Shown here: positions 1 to 8,984 of the stretch, one piece after another | Numbering within the stretch: position 1 is the stretch's first letter | Layout of the letters: every line of letters begins with the position of its first letter | DNA from: Streptomyces sp. Tu6071 | GTDB taxonomy: Bacteria; Actinomycetota; Actinomycetes; Streptomycetales; Streptomycetaceae | Length of the DNA stretch: 64,000 nucleotides | Reading direction: 5' to 3' | Assembly (NCBI RefSeq): GCF_000213055.1 | Contig: NZ_CM001165.1 | Span: 4,548,945 to 4,612,944, forward strand | Notes under the pieces: model-generated | Databases searched by the model: none | What the model was told of the DNA's origin: nothing | What the model saw: only the letters and a program-made list of their open reading frames with translations | Program-made: the position numbers and the translations under genes

Positions 1-1
1 G

Positions 2-829
<828 letters not shown>

Positions 830-907
830 GCACACCCGCGGGCACGGGCGGCACCCCGCCCCGCCCCCACGGGCGGGCACGGGCCGACCCCCGCCCCGCA
901 CACGCGA

Positions 908-940
908 CCGGCCCCGGCGACACCACGTCGCCGGGGCCGG
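908..940. terminator. Bidirectional hairpin terminator between ppc and pth
   Basis: A perfect 14-bp stem (arms 908-921 and 927-940, CCGGCCCCGGCGAC paired with its complement) encloses a 5-nt loop. It sits in the 138-nt gap between two convergent genes, the expected place for a shared terminator. There is no T-run, as is common in high-GC actinobacteria. Confidence 0.75.
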
Positions 941-967
941 CCCCGTATCCGTACCCGTGACAGCCCC

Positions 968-1576
968 TCAGGAGTTGTACGACCCCTGCGCCCGCTCCAG
1001 GCCCTGCGTCACCAGCGCCTCGACCGCGTCGGCCGCACGGTCCACGAAGTAGTCCAGCTCCTTGCGCTCGCCCGACGAGAAGTCCTTCAGCACGAAATCC
1101 GCCACCTGCATCCGCCCCGGCGGCCGGCCGATCCCGAACCGCACCCGGTGGTACGCCGGACCCATCGCCTTCGTCATCGACTTCAGCCCGTTGTGCCCGT
1201 TGTCCCCGCCCCCGAGCTTCAGCCGCAGCACTCCGTAGTCGATGTCCAGCTCGTCGTGCACCGCCACGACCCGCTCCAGCGGCACCTTGTAGAAATCGCG
1301 CAAGGCCGTCACCGGACCGCCCGAGAGGTTCATGTACGAGAGCGGCTTCGCGACCACCACCCGCGTACTCGACACCCCCGGCACCCCGAGCCGCCCCTCC
1401 ACCACCTGCGCCTGCGCCCGCGCCGCGCGCTTGAAGCGCCCGCCCAGCCGCGCCGCGAGGAGATCGGCGACCATGAACCCCACGTTGTGCCGGTTGCCCG
1501 CGTACTCGGGGCCCGGATTGCCGAGCCCCGCCACCAGCCACGGCGCGTTCTCGTCCGCGCCCGCGCTCGCTGCCAT
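968..1576 (-). CDS. pth: Peptidyl-tRNA hydrolase
   Basis: A 202-residue Pth that cleaves the ester bond of peptidyl-tRNAs dropped from stalled ribosomes. The start is the ATG at 1576, preceded by GGAGGAC, and gives the usual length. A longer open frame upstream is Arg/Pro/Ser-rich and overlaps rplY, so it was rejected. Visible signature residues are [18 protein letters not shown] (Asn20 and catalytic His30), PLSYMNLSG (Asn83), HDELD (Asp108) and GGGDNGHNG. It lies about 106 nt downstream of rplY on the same strand, so the two are probably co-transcribed, a common translation-linked pair. Confidence 0.97.
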   Translation of the reverse strand: MAASAGADENAPWLVAGLGNPGPEYAGNRHNVGFMVADLLAARLGGRFKRAARAQAQVVEGRLGVPGVSSTRVVVAKPLSYMNLSGGPVTALRDFYKVPLERVVAVHDELDIDYGVLRLKLGGGDNGHNGLKSMTKAMGPAYHRVRFGIGRPPGRMQVADFVLKDFSSGERKELDYFVDRAADAVEALVTQGLERAQGSYNS

Positions 1577-1682
1577 TGCGTCCTCCACCGCTGTTGGTAC
1601 GTACGACGACGGGGTGGCACGCCCACCGGACGCACCACCCCGCCACATCGATCCGTGAGAGCCCGCGGGCCCCCGCGAGGGC

Positions 1683-2276
1683 TCAGCCCTCCTCGGAAGC
1701 GCCCTCCTCGGCGTCCTCCTCGGCCGGGGCCTCCTCGGCCTGCGCGGCCAGGACCTGGATGACGACCGCGTCGGGCTCGACGGCGAGCGAGACGCCCTTG
1801 GGAAGCTCGATGTCCTTCGCCTCGATCGAGGCACCCGCCTCCAGGCCGGCGACCGAGACGGTCAGCTGCTCGGGGATGTGGGTGGCCTCGGCCTCGACGG
1901 GAAGCGAGTTGAGGACGTACTCCAGGAGGAACTGACCCGGGGCCAGCTCGCCCTCGGCGAGCACGGGGATGTCGACCTGGACCTTCTCGCCGCGCTTCAC
2001 GAGGAGGAGGTCGACGTGCTCCAGGAAGCCCTTCAGCGGGTCGCGCTGCACGGCCTTCGGGATGACCAGCTCGTTCTTGCCGTTCAGCTCGATGGCGAGC
2101 AGCACGTTCGAGGTCTTGAGGGCCATCATCAGCTCGTGGCCCGGGACGGTCACGTGGACGGGCTCGGTGCCGTGGCCGTAGACCACGGCGGGCACCTTGC
2201 TCTCGCGGCGGATACGGCGGGCCGCACCCTTGCCGAACTCGGTACGGGTCTCAACGGCGAGCTTGACCTCGGCCAT
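1683..2276 (-). CDS. rplY: 50S ribosomal protein L25/general stress protein Ctc
   Basis: A 197-residue long-form L25 (Ctc/TL5 type) that binds 5S rRNA in the large subunit. The N-terminal half (about residues 5-90, with [26 protein letters not shown]) is the 5S-binding domain. The second half is the beta-rich TL5 domain, and the tail is Glu/Ala-rich and acidic. The start is the ATG at 2276 behind GAGGAGAAGAGCC. A 13-residue upstream extension lacks a ribosome site and the family's MAEVKL start, so it was not used. It lies between prs and pth on the same strand. Confidence 0.97.
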   Translation of the reverse strand: MAEVKLAVETRTEFGKGAARRIRRESKVPAVVYGHGTEPVHVTVPGHELMMALKTSNVLLAIELNGKNELVIPKAVQRDPLKGFLEHVDLLLVKRGEKVQVDIPVLAEGELAPGQFLLEYVLNSLPVEAEATHIPEQLTVSVAGLEAGASIEAKDIELPKGVSLAVEPDAVVIQVLAAQAEEAPAEEDAEEGASEEG

Positions 2277-2474
2277 GGCTCTTCTCCTCAACAGACGGTT
2301 CACAGGGGCGGTCACCCGGCCACGAACGGCCTGCTACGAAGAGCGCGTCGATAACGGAGCGCCGGAACCACGTCCGGAAAACGGACGGGACGGCCTCCCT
2401 CGCCGAGCAACTCTCGCGAGTCTACCCGGCCGGGGGGCCGCCCCGGAAATCGATCACCTCAGGCCGCGAACCCC

Positions 2475-2496
2475 GGTGCAGAACCGTTCCTGCACC
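2475..2496 (-). terminator. Hairpin downstream of prs
   Basis: Arms GGTGCAG (2475-2481) and CTGCACC (2490-2496) surround an 8-nt loop, 26 nt beyond the prs stop. It may terminate or attenuate prs transcription before rplY. The stem is short, so this is a weak call. Confidence 0.35.
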
Positions 2497-2521
2497 CGAG
2501 GCCGCACCCTCACCAGGGGCC

Positions 2522-3505
2522 TCAGCCCACCGGCTCCTCCTCGAAGAGGCTCGTCACCGAACCGTCCTCGAACACCTCACGCACCGCACGCGCGATCGTC
2601 GGCGCGATCGACAGCACCGTGATCTTGTCCAGCTCCAGCTCACCCGGCGTCGGCAGCGTGTTCGTCAGCACGAACTCACTCACCTTCGAGTTCTTCAGCC
2701 GGTCCGCCGCCGGACCCGACAGCACCCCGTGCGTCGCCGTCACGATGACATCCGCCGCCCCGTGCGCGTACAACGCGTCCGCCGCCGCGCAGATCGTCCC
2801 GCCCGTGTCGATCATGTCGTCCACCAGGACACACACACGGTCCTTCACGTCACCGACGACCTCGTGCACCGTGACCTGGTTCGCGACGTCCTTGTCTCGC
2901 CGCTTGTGCACGATCGCCAGCGGCGCGCCCAGCCGGTCGCACCAGCGGTCCGCGACACGCACCCGGCCCGCGTCAGGCGACACGATCGTCAGCTTCGAAC
3001 GGTCCACCTTCGCGCCCACGTAGTCCGCCAGGATCGGCAGCGCGAACAGGTGGTCCACCGGGCCGTCGAAGAAGCCCTGGATCTGGTCGGTGTGCAGGTC
3101 CACGGTGAGAATCCGCGTCGCACCCGCCGTCTTCAGCAGGTCCGCCATCAGACGCGCCGAGATCGGTTCACGCCCGCGATGCTTCTTGTCCTGCCGCGCG
3201 TAACCGTAGAACGGCACGATCACGGTGATGGAACGCGCGGAAGCCCGCTTCAGCGCGTCCACCATGATCAGCTGCTCCATGATCCACTTGTTGATCGGAG
3301 CCGTGTGGCTCTGGATCACGAAGCAGTCCGCACCGCGCGCGGACTCACGGAACCGCACGTAGATCTCGCCGTTGGCGAAATCGAAGGCCTTGGTCGGAAC
3401 TATGCCGACACCGAGCTGGTGCGCCACTTCCTCCGCCAGCTCCGGGTGGGCGCGGCCGGAGAAGAACATGAGCTTCTTCTCGCCGGTCGTCTTGATTCCG
3501 GTCAC
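2522..3505 (-). CDS. prs: Ribose-phosphate pyrophosphokinase (PRPP synthase)
   Basis: A 327-residue class I PRPP synthetase that makes 5-phosphoribosyl-1-pyrophosphate from ribose-5-phosphate and ATP for nucleotide, His and Trp synthesis. The start is the GTG at 3505 (VTGIKTTGEKKLMFFSG), 10 nt after GAGGAGA. The frame stays open for 13 more codons, but those lack the family sequence. Visible motifs are FSGRAHPELAEEVA, the catalytic flexible loop YARQDKKHRGREPIS, the DLHTDQIQGFF regulatory segment and the PRPP loop VLVDDMIDTGGT. It lies 141 nt downstream of glmU on the same strand, a conserved actinobacterial pair. Confidence 0.97.
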   Translation of the reverse strand: MTGIKTTGEKKLMFFSGRAHPELAEEVAHQLGVGIVPTKAFDFANGEIYVRFRESARGADCFVIQSHTAPINKWIMEQLIMVDALKRASARSITVIVPFYGYARQDKKHRGREPISARLMADLLKTAGATRILTVDLHTDQIQGFFDGPVDHLFALPILADYVGAKVDRSKLTIVSPDAGRVRVADRWCDRLGAPLAIVHKRRDKDVANQVTVHEVVGDVKDRVCVLVDDMIDTGGTICAAADALYAHGAADVIVTATHGVLSGPAADRLKNSKVSEFVLTNTLPTPGELELDKITVLSIAPTIARAVREVFEDGSVTSLFEEEPVG

Positions 3506-3646
3506 AGCACTTGTCTCCTCGGACGAGTTCTTTCGCTGCTGCACCCGTCGGGCATCCCGGACCCCATCACGACACCCAGAACCAACGAGCCAGCCGAATC
3601 GCGTGCATCTATCACGGTACGCCGTGAAGGACGCACCTGTTTTCGG

Positions 3647-5095
3647 TCAGCTTTCGCCTTCCGAACCCCGGGAGGAGTCCCCGGCGGCCTTCGCCGCCGC
3701 GCTCCCGGGACGCTTACGGGCCACCCAGCCCTCGATATTCCTTTGCTGGCCACGGGCCACGGCGAGCGCACCGGCCGGCACGTCCTTCGTGATCACCGAG
3801 CCCGCCGCCGTGTACACGCCGTCCCCGATCGTGACGGGTGCCACAAACATATTGTCCGAACCGGTACGGCAGTGAGAGCCGATCGTCGTGTGGTGCTTGT
3901 TCACACCGTCGTAGTTCACGAAGACACTCGCGGCCCCGATGTTCGTGTGCTCGCCGATCGTCGCGTCCCCCACGTACGACAGGTGCGGCACCTTCGTGCC
4001 CGCCCCCACGGTCGCGTTCTTCATCTCCACGTACGTGCCCGCCTTCGCGCCCGTCCCCAGCCGCGTCCCCGGACGCAGGTACGCGAACGGCCCCACGCTC
4101 GCCTCGGCGCCGATCTCCGCCCCGACCGCCACCGTGTTGTCCACCCGCGCGCCCGCGCCCACCACCGTGTCCGTCAGCCGCGAGTTCGGCCCCACCTCGG
4201 CACCGTCCTCGACCCGCGTCGCACCCAGCAGTTGCGTCCCCGGGTGCAGGATGACGTCCCGCCCGAAACCGACCGTCACGTCCACGAAGACGCTCGCCGG
4301 GTCCACCACCGTCACGCCCCCCAGCATCGCGGCCTCGAGAAGCCTCTCGTTGAGCACCCGGCCCGCCTGCGCGAGCTGCACCCGGTTGTTGATCCCCGCG
4401 ATCTCCCGGTGATCGCCCGCGAGCGCCGCGCCGACGCGGTGGCCCGCCCCGCGCAGGATGCCCAGGACATCGGTCAGGTACTCCTCGCCCTGCGCGTTGT
4501 CCGTGCGCACCTGACCGAGCGCCTCGGCGAGCAGCCGCCCGTCGAAGGCGAAGACCCCCGAGTTGATCTCCCGGATCGCCAGCTCCTCGGGGCTCGCGTC
4601 CTTGTGCTCCACGATCGCCGTCACGGCGCCCGAGCCGTCCCGCACGATGCGCCCGTAGCCGCTCGCGTCGGGCATCTCGGCGGTGAGGACGGTGACGGCG
4701 TTGCCGTCGGCGGAGTGCGTACGGCACAGGGCGTCGAGCGTCGCGCCGGTGAGGAGGGGCGTGTCGCCGCACAGCACGACGACCGTGCCCTCGACGGTGC
4801 CGCCCAGCTCGGCGAGCGCGGTGCGGACGGCGTGGCCCGTGCCGCGCTGCTCCTCCTGCACGGCGGTACGGACCGCCGCGTCGCTCTCCGCGAGGTGCGC
4901 GGTGACCTGCTCGCGGCCGTGGCCGACGACGACCACGACCTCCTTGGGCTCCAGCTCGCTCGCGGCCTGGAGCACGTGGCCGACGAGGGTGCGGCCCGCG
5001 AGGCGGTGCAGGACCTTGGGCGTGGCGGACTTCATGCGGGTGCCCTCACCCGCTGCGAGGACGACGACGGCTGCCGGGCGATTGGTGGCACTCAC
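3647..5095 (-). CDS. glmU: Bifunctional GlmU: N-acetylglucosamine-1-phosphate uridyltransferase/glucosamine-1-phosphate acetyltransferase
   Basis: A 482-residue bifunctional enzyme making UDP-GlcNAc for peptidoglycan. The N-terminal uridyltransferase domain (about 1-235) has [18 protein letters not shown] and LCGDTPLL. The C-terminal acetyltransferase (about 255-455) is a left-handed beta-helix of hexapeptide repeats ([23 protein letters not shown]), followed by the acceptor segment [25 protein letters not shown]. The start is the GTG at 5095 (VSATNRP), with a modest AAGGG upstream. The open frame runs back to 5284 and into the tRNA, which cannot be coding. It is transcribed toward prs. Confidence 0.97.
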   Translation of the reverse strand: MSATNRPAAVVVLAAGEGTRMKSATPKVLHRLAGRTLVGHVLQAASELEPKEVVVVVGHGREQVTAHLAESDAAVRTAVQEEQRGTGHAVRTALAELGGTVEGTVVVLCGDTPLLTGATLDALCRTHSADGNAVTVLTAEMPDASGYGRIVRDGSGAVTAIVEHKDASPEELAIREINSGVFAFDGRLLAEALGQVRTDNAQGEEYLTDVLGILRGAGHRVGAALAGDHREIAGINNRVQLAQAGRVLNERLLEAAMLGGVTVVDPASVFVDVTVGFGRDVILHPGTQLLGATRVEDGAEVGPNSRLTDTVVGAGARVDNTVAVGAEIGAEASVGPFAYLRPGTRLGTGAKAGTYVEMKNATVGAGTKVPHLSYVGDATIGEHTNIGAASVFVNYDGVNKHHTTIGSHCRTGSDNMFVAPVTIGDGVYTAAGSVITKDVPAGALAVARGQQRNIEGWVARKRPGSAAAKAAGDSSRGSEGES

Positions 5096-5167
5096 GAGCG
5101 GGCCCTTCGGCTTCGGTGCGGATGACACGCGAACAATACCGGGGGGTGTGCGGGGGAACGCGGGAAA

Positions 5168-5192
5168 GGCCCTGACCTGGGGGGTCAGAGCC
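5168..5192 (-). terminator. Terminator of tRNA-Gln
   Basis: A 10-bp stem (5168-5177 and 5183-5192, one G-U pair, 5-nt loop) starts 36 nt beyond the tRNA 3' end. On the minus strand it is followed by TTT. It separates the tRNA transcript from glmU. Confidence 0.6.
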
Positions 5193-5227
5193 TTGTGGGG
5201 TGGTTCGGGGGGAGGCGCTCGAATGTG

Positions 5228-5299
5228 CTCCCCCGCCAGGACTCGAACCCGGACATAAGGCACCAAAAGCCTCAGTGCTGCCAATTACACCACAGGGGA
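5228..5299 (-). tRNA. tRNA-Gln (anticodon UUG)
   Basis: A 72-nt cloverleaf can be folded by hand on the minus strand. The acceptor is TCCCCTG paired with CGGGGGA (one T-G). The D arm contains AATTGGCAG. The anticodon stem GAGGC/GCCTT encloses the loop TTTTGGT, giving anticodon TTG for CAA/CAG. The T arm is CCGGG TTCGAGT CCTGG. The 3' CCA is not encoded, which is usual in Streptomyces. The tRNA 5' end overlaps the last 15 nt of an upstream same-strand CDS. Confidence 0.95.
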
Positions 5300-6022
5300 C
5301 TGCATAGGGGGTGAATCGGGCATTTCGACCACCCGTCTGTGCGCGCCCCCTACTATGCCGTACCAGGCCCGCTCCATGCGACGGTACAAATCATTGCTTT
5401 TCGTTACGTAGACGACGAGGCAACCCCGATAGTTGTCGCCGGTGTTCCGGCGATTGGTCAGTGGGTTGTGGCGCTTGACGGTGGTGCGGTTGAAGTCCTC
5501 GGCGGGAACCCCTGTCAGCTCTGCCCAGAACGCTTTCGCCCGCGCGGCGTCGGCGGTCTCGTGGATCGCCACGTGGAGGCGCCAGCGGTCTCGTGCGACA
5601 TCGTTCAGTTCCAGCCAGCGCAGGAAGACGAGGATGACGTCGGGGTCGCTGTTGGTGAACTGAATCGCGCGACGGCCGGGGTGCCCTTTGTCCTTCATGC
5701 CCTCCGCCCAGTACAGCGCGACCCCGGCCGTCCGCAGCTGCTCGTCGGACAGCACGTGGGCTGTCGTGCGGGCGGTCGCGAGGGCGTCCCGGTGTTCCTT
5801 CTCGGCCTCGGCCAGCGAGCGGAGCCGTACGGACCGCATGTGATCCATGTGCGCCGCGACATCCCGCGCCGGTCTCGGCAGGTCCCTCACCCACAGCGAC
5901 ACCGAACTCTTCGCGCAGCCCACCTCCTCCGCGATCCGGTCGTAGGTCCATCCCTTCAGGTGAAGTTCTCGTGCCTTTTTCCGTGCGTCTGTGCGTGCCG
6001 CGACCATGAGGGCGATCTTCAT
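5285..6022 (-). CDS. HTH protein with a LAGLIDADG-like C-terminal region
   Basis: A 245-residue protein of uncertain job. Residues about 15-45 (KARELHLKGWTYDRIAEEVGCAKSSVSLWV) form a clear resolvase/Hin-type HTH. The rest contains GVALYWAEGMKDKG followed by IQFTNSDPDVILVFLRWL, then FWAELTGVP and a later YRGCLVVYV. The WAEG...F.NSDP pattern resembles LAGLIDADG-type endonuclease folds; that is an inference, and a DNA-binding regulator is the alternative. The start is either the ATG at 6022 or at 6007, and neither has a good ribosome site. The stop codon lies inside tRNA-Gln, so CDS and tRNA overlap by 15 nt. A divergent kinase gene follows 145 nt away. Confidence 0.75.
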   Translation of the reverse strand: MKIALMVAARTDARKKARELHLKGWTYDRIAEEVGCAKSSVSLWVRDLPRPARDVAAHMDHMRSVRLRSLAEAEKEHRDALATARTTAHVLSDEQLRTAGVALYWAEGMKDKGHPGRRAIQFTNSDPDVILVFLRWLELNDVARDRWRLHVAIHETADAARAKAFWAELTGVPAEDFNRTTVKRHNPLTNRRNTGDNYRGCLVVYVTKSNDLYRRMERAWYGIVGGAHRRVVEMPDSPPMQSPVV

Positions 6023-6154
6023 GGCGGAATCACAGGTTCCGGCACGGTTCGGGTGGCTTTCGCCTGATCGGGTGAAGGGTGGGGGTGGTGCGCGGCGCGC
6101 GTCGTGGGCGTTGTGGGCTGGCGCACTCCCCCGGGATTCGGGACGGAACGCCCG

Positions 6155-6160
6155 TACGCT
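6155..6160 (+). promoter_or_regulatory. -10 element of a leaderless kinase transcript
   Basis: TACGCT ends 7 nt before the ATG at 6168, which has no Shine-Dalgarno sequence. Transcription is therefore expected to begin at or next to the start codon. No convincing -35 is seen. Confidence 0.45.
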
Positions 6161-6167
6161 GGGGGCC

Positions 6168-7466
6168 ATGACCACGACGGGGGAAGAGCACCGGGCGGCC
6201 GGGGGGCCGTGGTGGTGGCAGCGGCGGCGGAGTGCCGTGCTGGATGTGGTGCTGGCGGGGGTCTCGGCGCTGGAGTGCGCTGTCGAGGGGGCGGTGTTCA
6301 CGGACCGGGTGGGGCTCGGCTCCGCGCTCGGGGTGCTGCTCGGGCTCGTGGTCGGTTCCGTGCTCGTCCTGCGGCGGCGGTGGCCTGTCGCCGTCGTGCT
6401 GGTGGCGCTGGCGGTCTCGCCCGCCGAGATGGGGATGGTCCTCGGCTTCGTGGGCCTCTACACGCTCGCCGCCTCGGAGGTGCCGCGCCGGATCACGGCC
6501 GTGCTCGCGTCGATGTCGGGGCTGGGTTCGCTCCTCGTCTCGCTCGTGCGCATGGGGCAGCACGTGGACGAGAGCGGCGCGGCGACGACGCCGTGGTTCA
6601 CGCCGTCGATGGCGGTGCTCGTGGCGCTCGGGACGACGGCGCCGCCGGTGCTGCTCGGTCTGTACGTGGGGGCGCGGCGTCGGCTCATGGAGAGTCTGCG
6701 GGAGCGTGCCGACTCGCTGGAGCGGGAGCTTCAGCTGCTCGCCGAGCGTGCGGAGGAGCGGGCGGAGTGGGCGCGGGGTGAGGAGCGGCGGCGGATCGCG
6801 CGCGAGATGCACGACGTGGTGGCGCACCGGGTGAGTCTGATGGTGGTGCATTCGACGGCTTTGCAGGCGGTGGCGCTGAAGGACCCGGAGACGGCGGCGA
6901 AGAACGCGGCGCTCGTGGGGGACATGGGGCGGCAGGCGTTGACGGAGTTGCGCGAGATGCTCGGCGTGATGCGGGCGTCGTCGGGGGTGCCGGTGGCGCG
7001 CGCGGCGGAGCCGGAGCCGGAGCCGGTGGTGGCGGTGCCGGAGCCGCGTGCGGTGCTGGTGGAGGAGGAGCAGGGGCCGTCGCTGGCGGAGCTGGAGGAG
7101 TTGGTGGGGCAGTCGCGGGCGGCGGGGATGGCGGTGGAGTTCTCGGTGGAGGGCGAGGGCTCGGGGTACGGGGCGCGGGTGGAGCGTACGGCGTACCGGG
7201 TGGTGCAGGAGGCGTTGACGAACGCGCACAAGCACGCGGCGGGTGCGGCGACGCGGGTGCGGCTCGCGCGGCGGGCGGGGGAGGTCGCGATGCAGGTGGA
7301 GAACGGTCCGCCGCCGGAGGGTGGTGTGGACGTGAAGCTGCCGAGCGGGGGGAACGGGCTGGTGGGGATGCGGGAGCGGGTGCTCGCGCTCGGCGGGGTC
7401 TTCGTGGCGGGGCCGACGGACGCGGGGGGTTTCCGGGTGTCGGCGGTGCTGCCGGTGGGGGAGTGA
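6168..7466 (+). CDS. Sensor histidine kinase, NarL-type (HisKA_3), apparently orphan
   Basis: A 432-residue membrane kinase. Four to five hydrophobic segments span about residues 20-165, followed by a coiled coil (RERADSLERELQLLAERAEERAEW). The HisKA_3 phosphoacceptor helix is ERRRIAREMHDVVAHRVSL with His215. A Pro/Glu/Val-rich linker (about 280-310) leads to an HATPase with VVQEALTNAHKHA (N box) and NGLVGMRERV (G box). Such kinases usually pair with a LuxR-type response regulator, but none is adjacent here: the next gene is a SUKH protein on the other strand. The start ATG at 6168 fits a leaderless transcript. Confidence 0.93.
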   Translation: MTTTGEEHRAAGGPWWWQRRRSAVLDVVLAGVSALECAVEGAVFTDRVGLGSALGVLLGLVVGSVLVLRRRWPVAVVLVALAVSPAEMGMVLGFVGLYTLAASEVPRRITAVLASMSGLGSLLVSLVRMGQHVDESGAATTPWFTPSMAVLVALGTTAPPVLLGLYVGARRRLMESLRERADSLERELQLLAERAEERAEWARGEERRRIAREMHDVVAHRVSLMVVHSTALQAVALKDPETAAKNAALVGDMGRQALTELREMLGVMRASSGVPVARAAEPEPEPVVAVPEPRAVLVEEEQGPSLAELEELVGQSRAAGMAVEFSVEGEGSGYGARVERTAYRVVQEALTNAHKHAAGAATRVRLARRAGEVAMQVENGPPPEGGVDVKLPSGGNGLVGMRERVLALGGVFVAGPTDAGGFRVSAVLPVGE

Positions 7467-7475
7467 GCGCGGGGT

Positions 7476-8033
7476 TCAGTCGCCGGTGACGGTGAGGGTG
7501 AGGCGTTCGGGGGCGGTGCCGGTCAGGAGGGTGGTGAGGCCTTGGTCGATGTCGGCGCCGAGGTACCAGTCGCCGGTGTGGTCGAGGGCGTAGACGCGGC
7601 CTTCGTCGTCGATGGCGAGGGCGGCGTGGGTGGTGGTGTCGAGGCCGAGGGGGCACAGGTGGGTGCCGAGGGCGTGGCCGAGGTCGCCGAGGGTGCGGGC
7701 GAGGTGGAGGCCGTGGAGGGGGTCGAGGTCGAGGCTCGCGGGGGCGAGGTGGCGGCCTTTGGCGGTGGGGTGCGGGGTGAGGCCGCCGAATTCGGCCCAG
7801 GCTTCGACGGCGGCGGGGGAGACGTGGTGTTGGTGTCCGGCGGGTGAGGTGTGGGCGCGGAGGGTGTCGGCCCAGATCTCGGCCTGGGCGATGTCCCAGC
7901 GGCCGGGGGTCCAGCCCGCGGTGCGCAGGGCGGAGTCGGCGGCGTCGGGGAAGCGTCCGGTGGGGGCTTCGCCGAGGGCGTCGAGTCCTTCGAGGCGGGT
8001 GAGTTCTTCGAGGGGGTGGGGCGGGGTTTTCAT
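7476..8033 (-). CDS. SUKH-3-type immunity-like protein
   Basis: A 185-residue protein that I place in the SUKH superfamily, probably the SUKH-3 branch. The basis is WTPGRWDIAQAEIWADTL, VEAWAEFGGLTPHPTAKGR, a central GTHLCPLG and the ending ALAIDDEGRVYALDHTGDWYLGADIDQGLTTLLTG. SUKH proteins are known mainly as immunity proteins of polymorphic toxin systems. This gene starts 19 nt after the YwqJ-type deaminase gene on the same strand, a toxin-then-immunity order. No signal peptide is seen, so it should be cytoplasmic. The ribosome site at the ATG (8033) is weak. Confidence 0.8.
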   Translation of the reverse strand: MKTPPHPLEELTRLEGLDALGEAPTGRFPDAADSALRTAGWTPGRWDIAQAEIWADTLRAHTSPAGHQHHVSPAAVEAWAEFGGLTPHPTAKGRHLAPASLDLDPLHGLHLARTLGDLGHALGTHLCPLGLDTTTHAALAIDDEGRVYALDHTGDWYLGADIDQGLTTLLTGTAPERLTLTVTGD

Positions 8034-8052
8034 GGGATTCGCCGGTCCGGGT

Positions 8053-8637
8053 TCAGTCCTGGAGGGTGGGGTCGATGACGCGGACGCCGAAGTGTTCGGC
8101 GAGTGCGGTGCAGGAGCGGCAGGGCGGGGCGAAGGCGCCGTGGAGCGGGTCGCCGTCCTCGCGGATGTGCCGGGTGGTGAGTTTGGCGCCTTTGAGGGCT
8201 TTGCGGGCTTCGCCGAGGGTCATGGGGCGGCGGGCGGCGCGTTTGGAGCGGGCGGTGCGGGTGGCGTCGGCCTCGGTGAGGTGGCGGGAGAGGAGGACGG
8301 CTTCGGCGCAGCGTCCGGTGAAGCGTTCGCGTCTCTCGCTGGTGAGGGTGTCGAGGAAGTCCTGGACGAGGGGGTGCAGGGCGGGGGGCTGGTCGCCGCG
8401 TGCGCCGGTGCCGGTGAGGGTGGTGCCGCGTACGGAGAAGGCGGCGGCGACGGCGGGGAGGATGCCGTCGCGGCGGTGGCGCAGGGTGGGGGGCCGGTTG
8501 CCGTCGTGGCTCCAGTCGACGCGGGGGTCGTGGGCCGGCAGGAGGGAGGAGGGGCGCGGGGTGCGGGGGCCGGGGGTCGCGGGGGTCTCGGGGGCGGTGT
8601 GCGCGGTGGCCTCGGGGCCTGGTTGTGCGGTGTGCAT
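8053..8637 (-). CDS. YwqJ-related deaminase-fold protein
   Basis: A 194-residue protein with a Pro-rich N-terminus (1-50) and a nucleic acid/nucleotide deaminase-like domain. The predicted zinc/catalytic set is CAE (Cys110, Glu112) and PPCRSC (Cys173 and Cys176), as in YwqJ-type deaminases of bacterial toxin systems. All expected residues are present, so it may be active; the substrate is unknown. There is no signal peptide, WXG, RHS or other delivery domain. The start is the ATG at 8637 with GGAAGAG upstream. The SUKH-3 gene follows in the same operon, and the divergent SUKH-1 gene lies 347 nt away. Confidence 0.82.
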   Translation of the reverse strand: MHTAQPGPEATAHTAPETPATPGPRTPRPSSLLPAHDPRVDWSHDGNRPPTLRHRRDGILPAVAAAFSVRGTTLTGTGARGDQPPALHPLVQDFLDTLTSERRERFTGRCAEAVLLSRHLTEADATRTARSKRAARRPMTLGEARKALKGAKLTTRHIREDGDPLHGAFAPPCRSCTALAEHFGVRVIDPTLQD

Positions 8638-8984
8638 GGCGGTGCTCTTCCCCTCCGTACCTTCCCCCGTGTTGTTCTCCCGGGCGGACCGTGTGGTGCC
8701 CTGGCCGGTCCTGGAGAGCGCTGACAGCCTGCCAAACGTGCGCTCCCGGGTGGTGGTGGGGGTGTCCTGCCGGGGTTACAGCTTCGCACGTGGTGGCTGC
8801 GGGAACGGTTCGGCGCGGGCGCGCGCGGGCGTCGGGAGCCGTCCGTCCCGGCTCCCGCTGCGGTCGGCCCTGTGACCGTGGGGGGCCCACCGCATAGGCT
8901 GGGGCGACCGCTTCCGGGGCGGTGTCCGGTTGGTGTCCATTGGTGTCAGTGTTGGTGTCGGCGAGGGTGCAGGGGGCTACCGCC
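8638..8984. promoter_or_regulatory. Divergent intergenic region with four helically phased GGTGTC motifs
   Basis: This 347-nt gap separates the YwqJ/SUKH-3 operon (minus) from the SUKH-1/deaminase operon (plus). GGTGTC occurs at 8921, 8932, 8942 and 8954, spaced 11, 10 and 12 nt, about one helical turn each. A TAGGCT -10-like hexamer at 8894-8899 would put the plus-strand start near 8906, leaving the motifs in the leader. I see no gene here. Confidence 0.5.

Noticed and set aside
2729..5125. A 798-codon plus-strand frame antisense to prs and glmU
   Set aside because: It is rich in Arg, His and Asp from reading a GC-rich gene backward, and crosses both true genes and their gap; no domain is seen.
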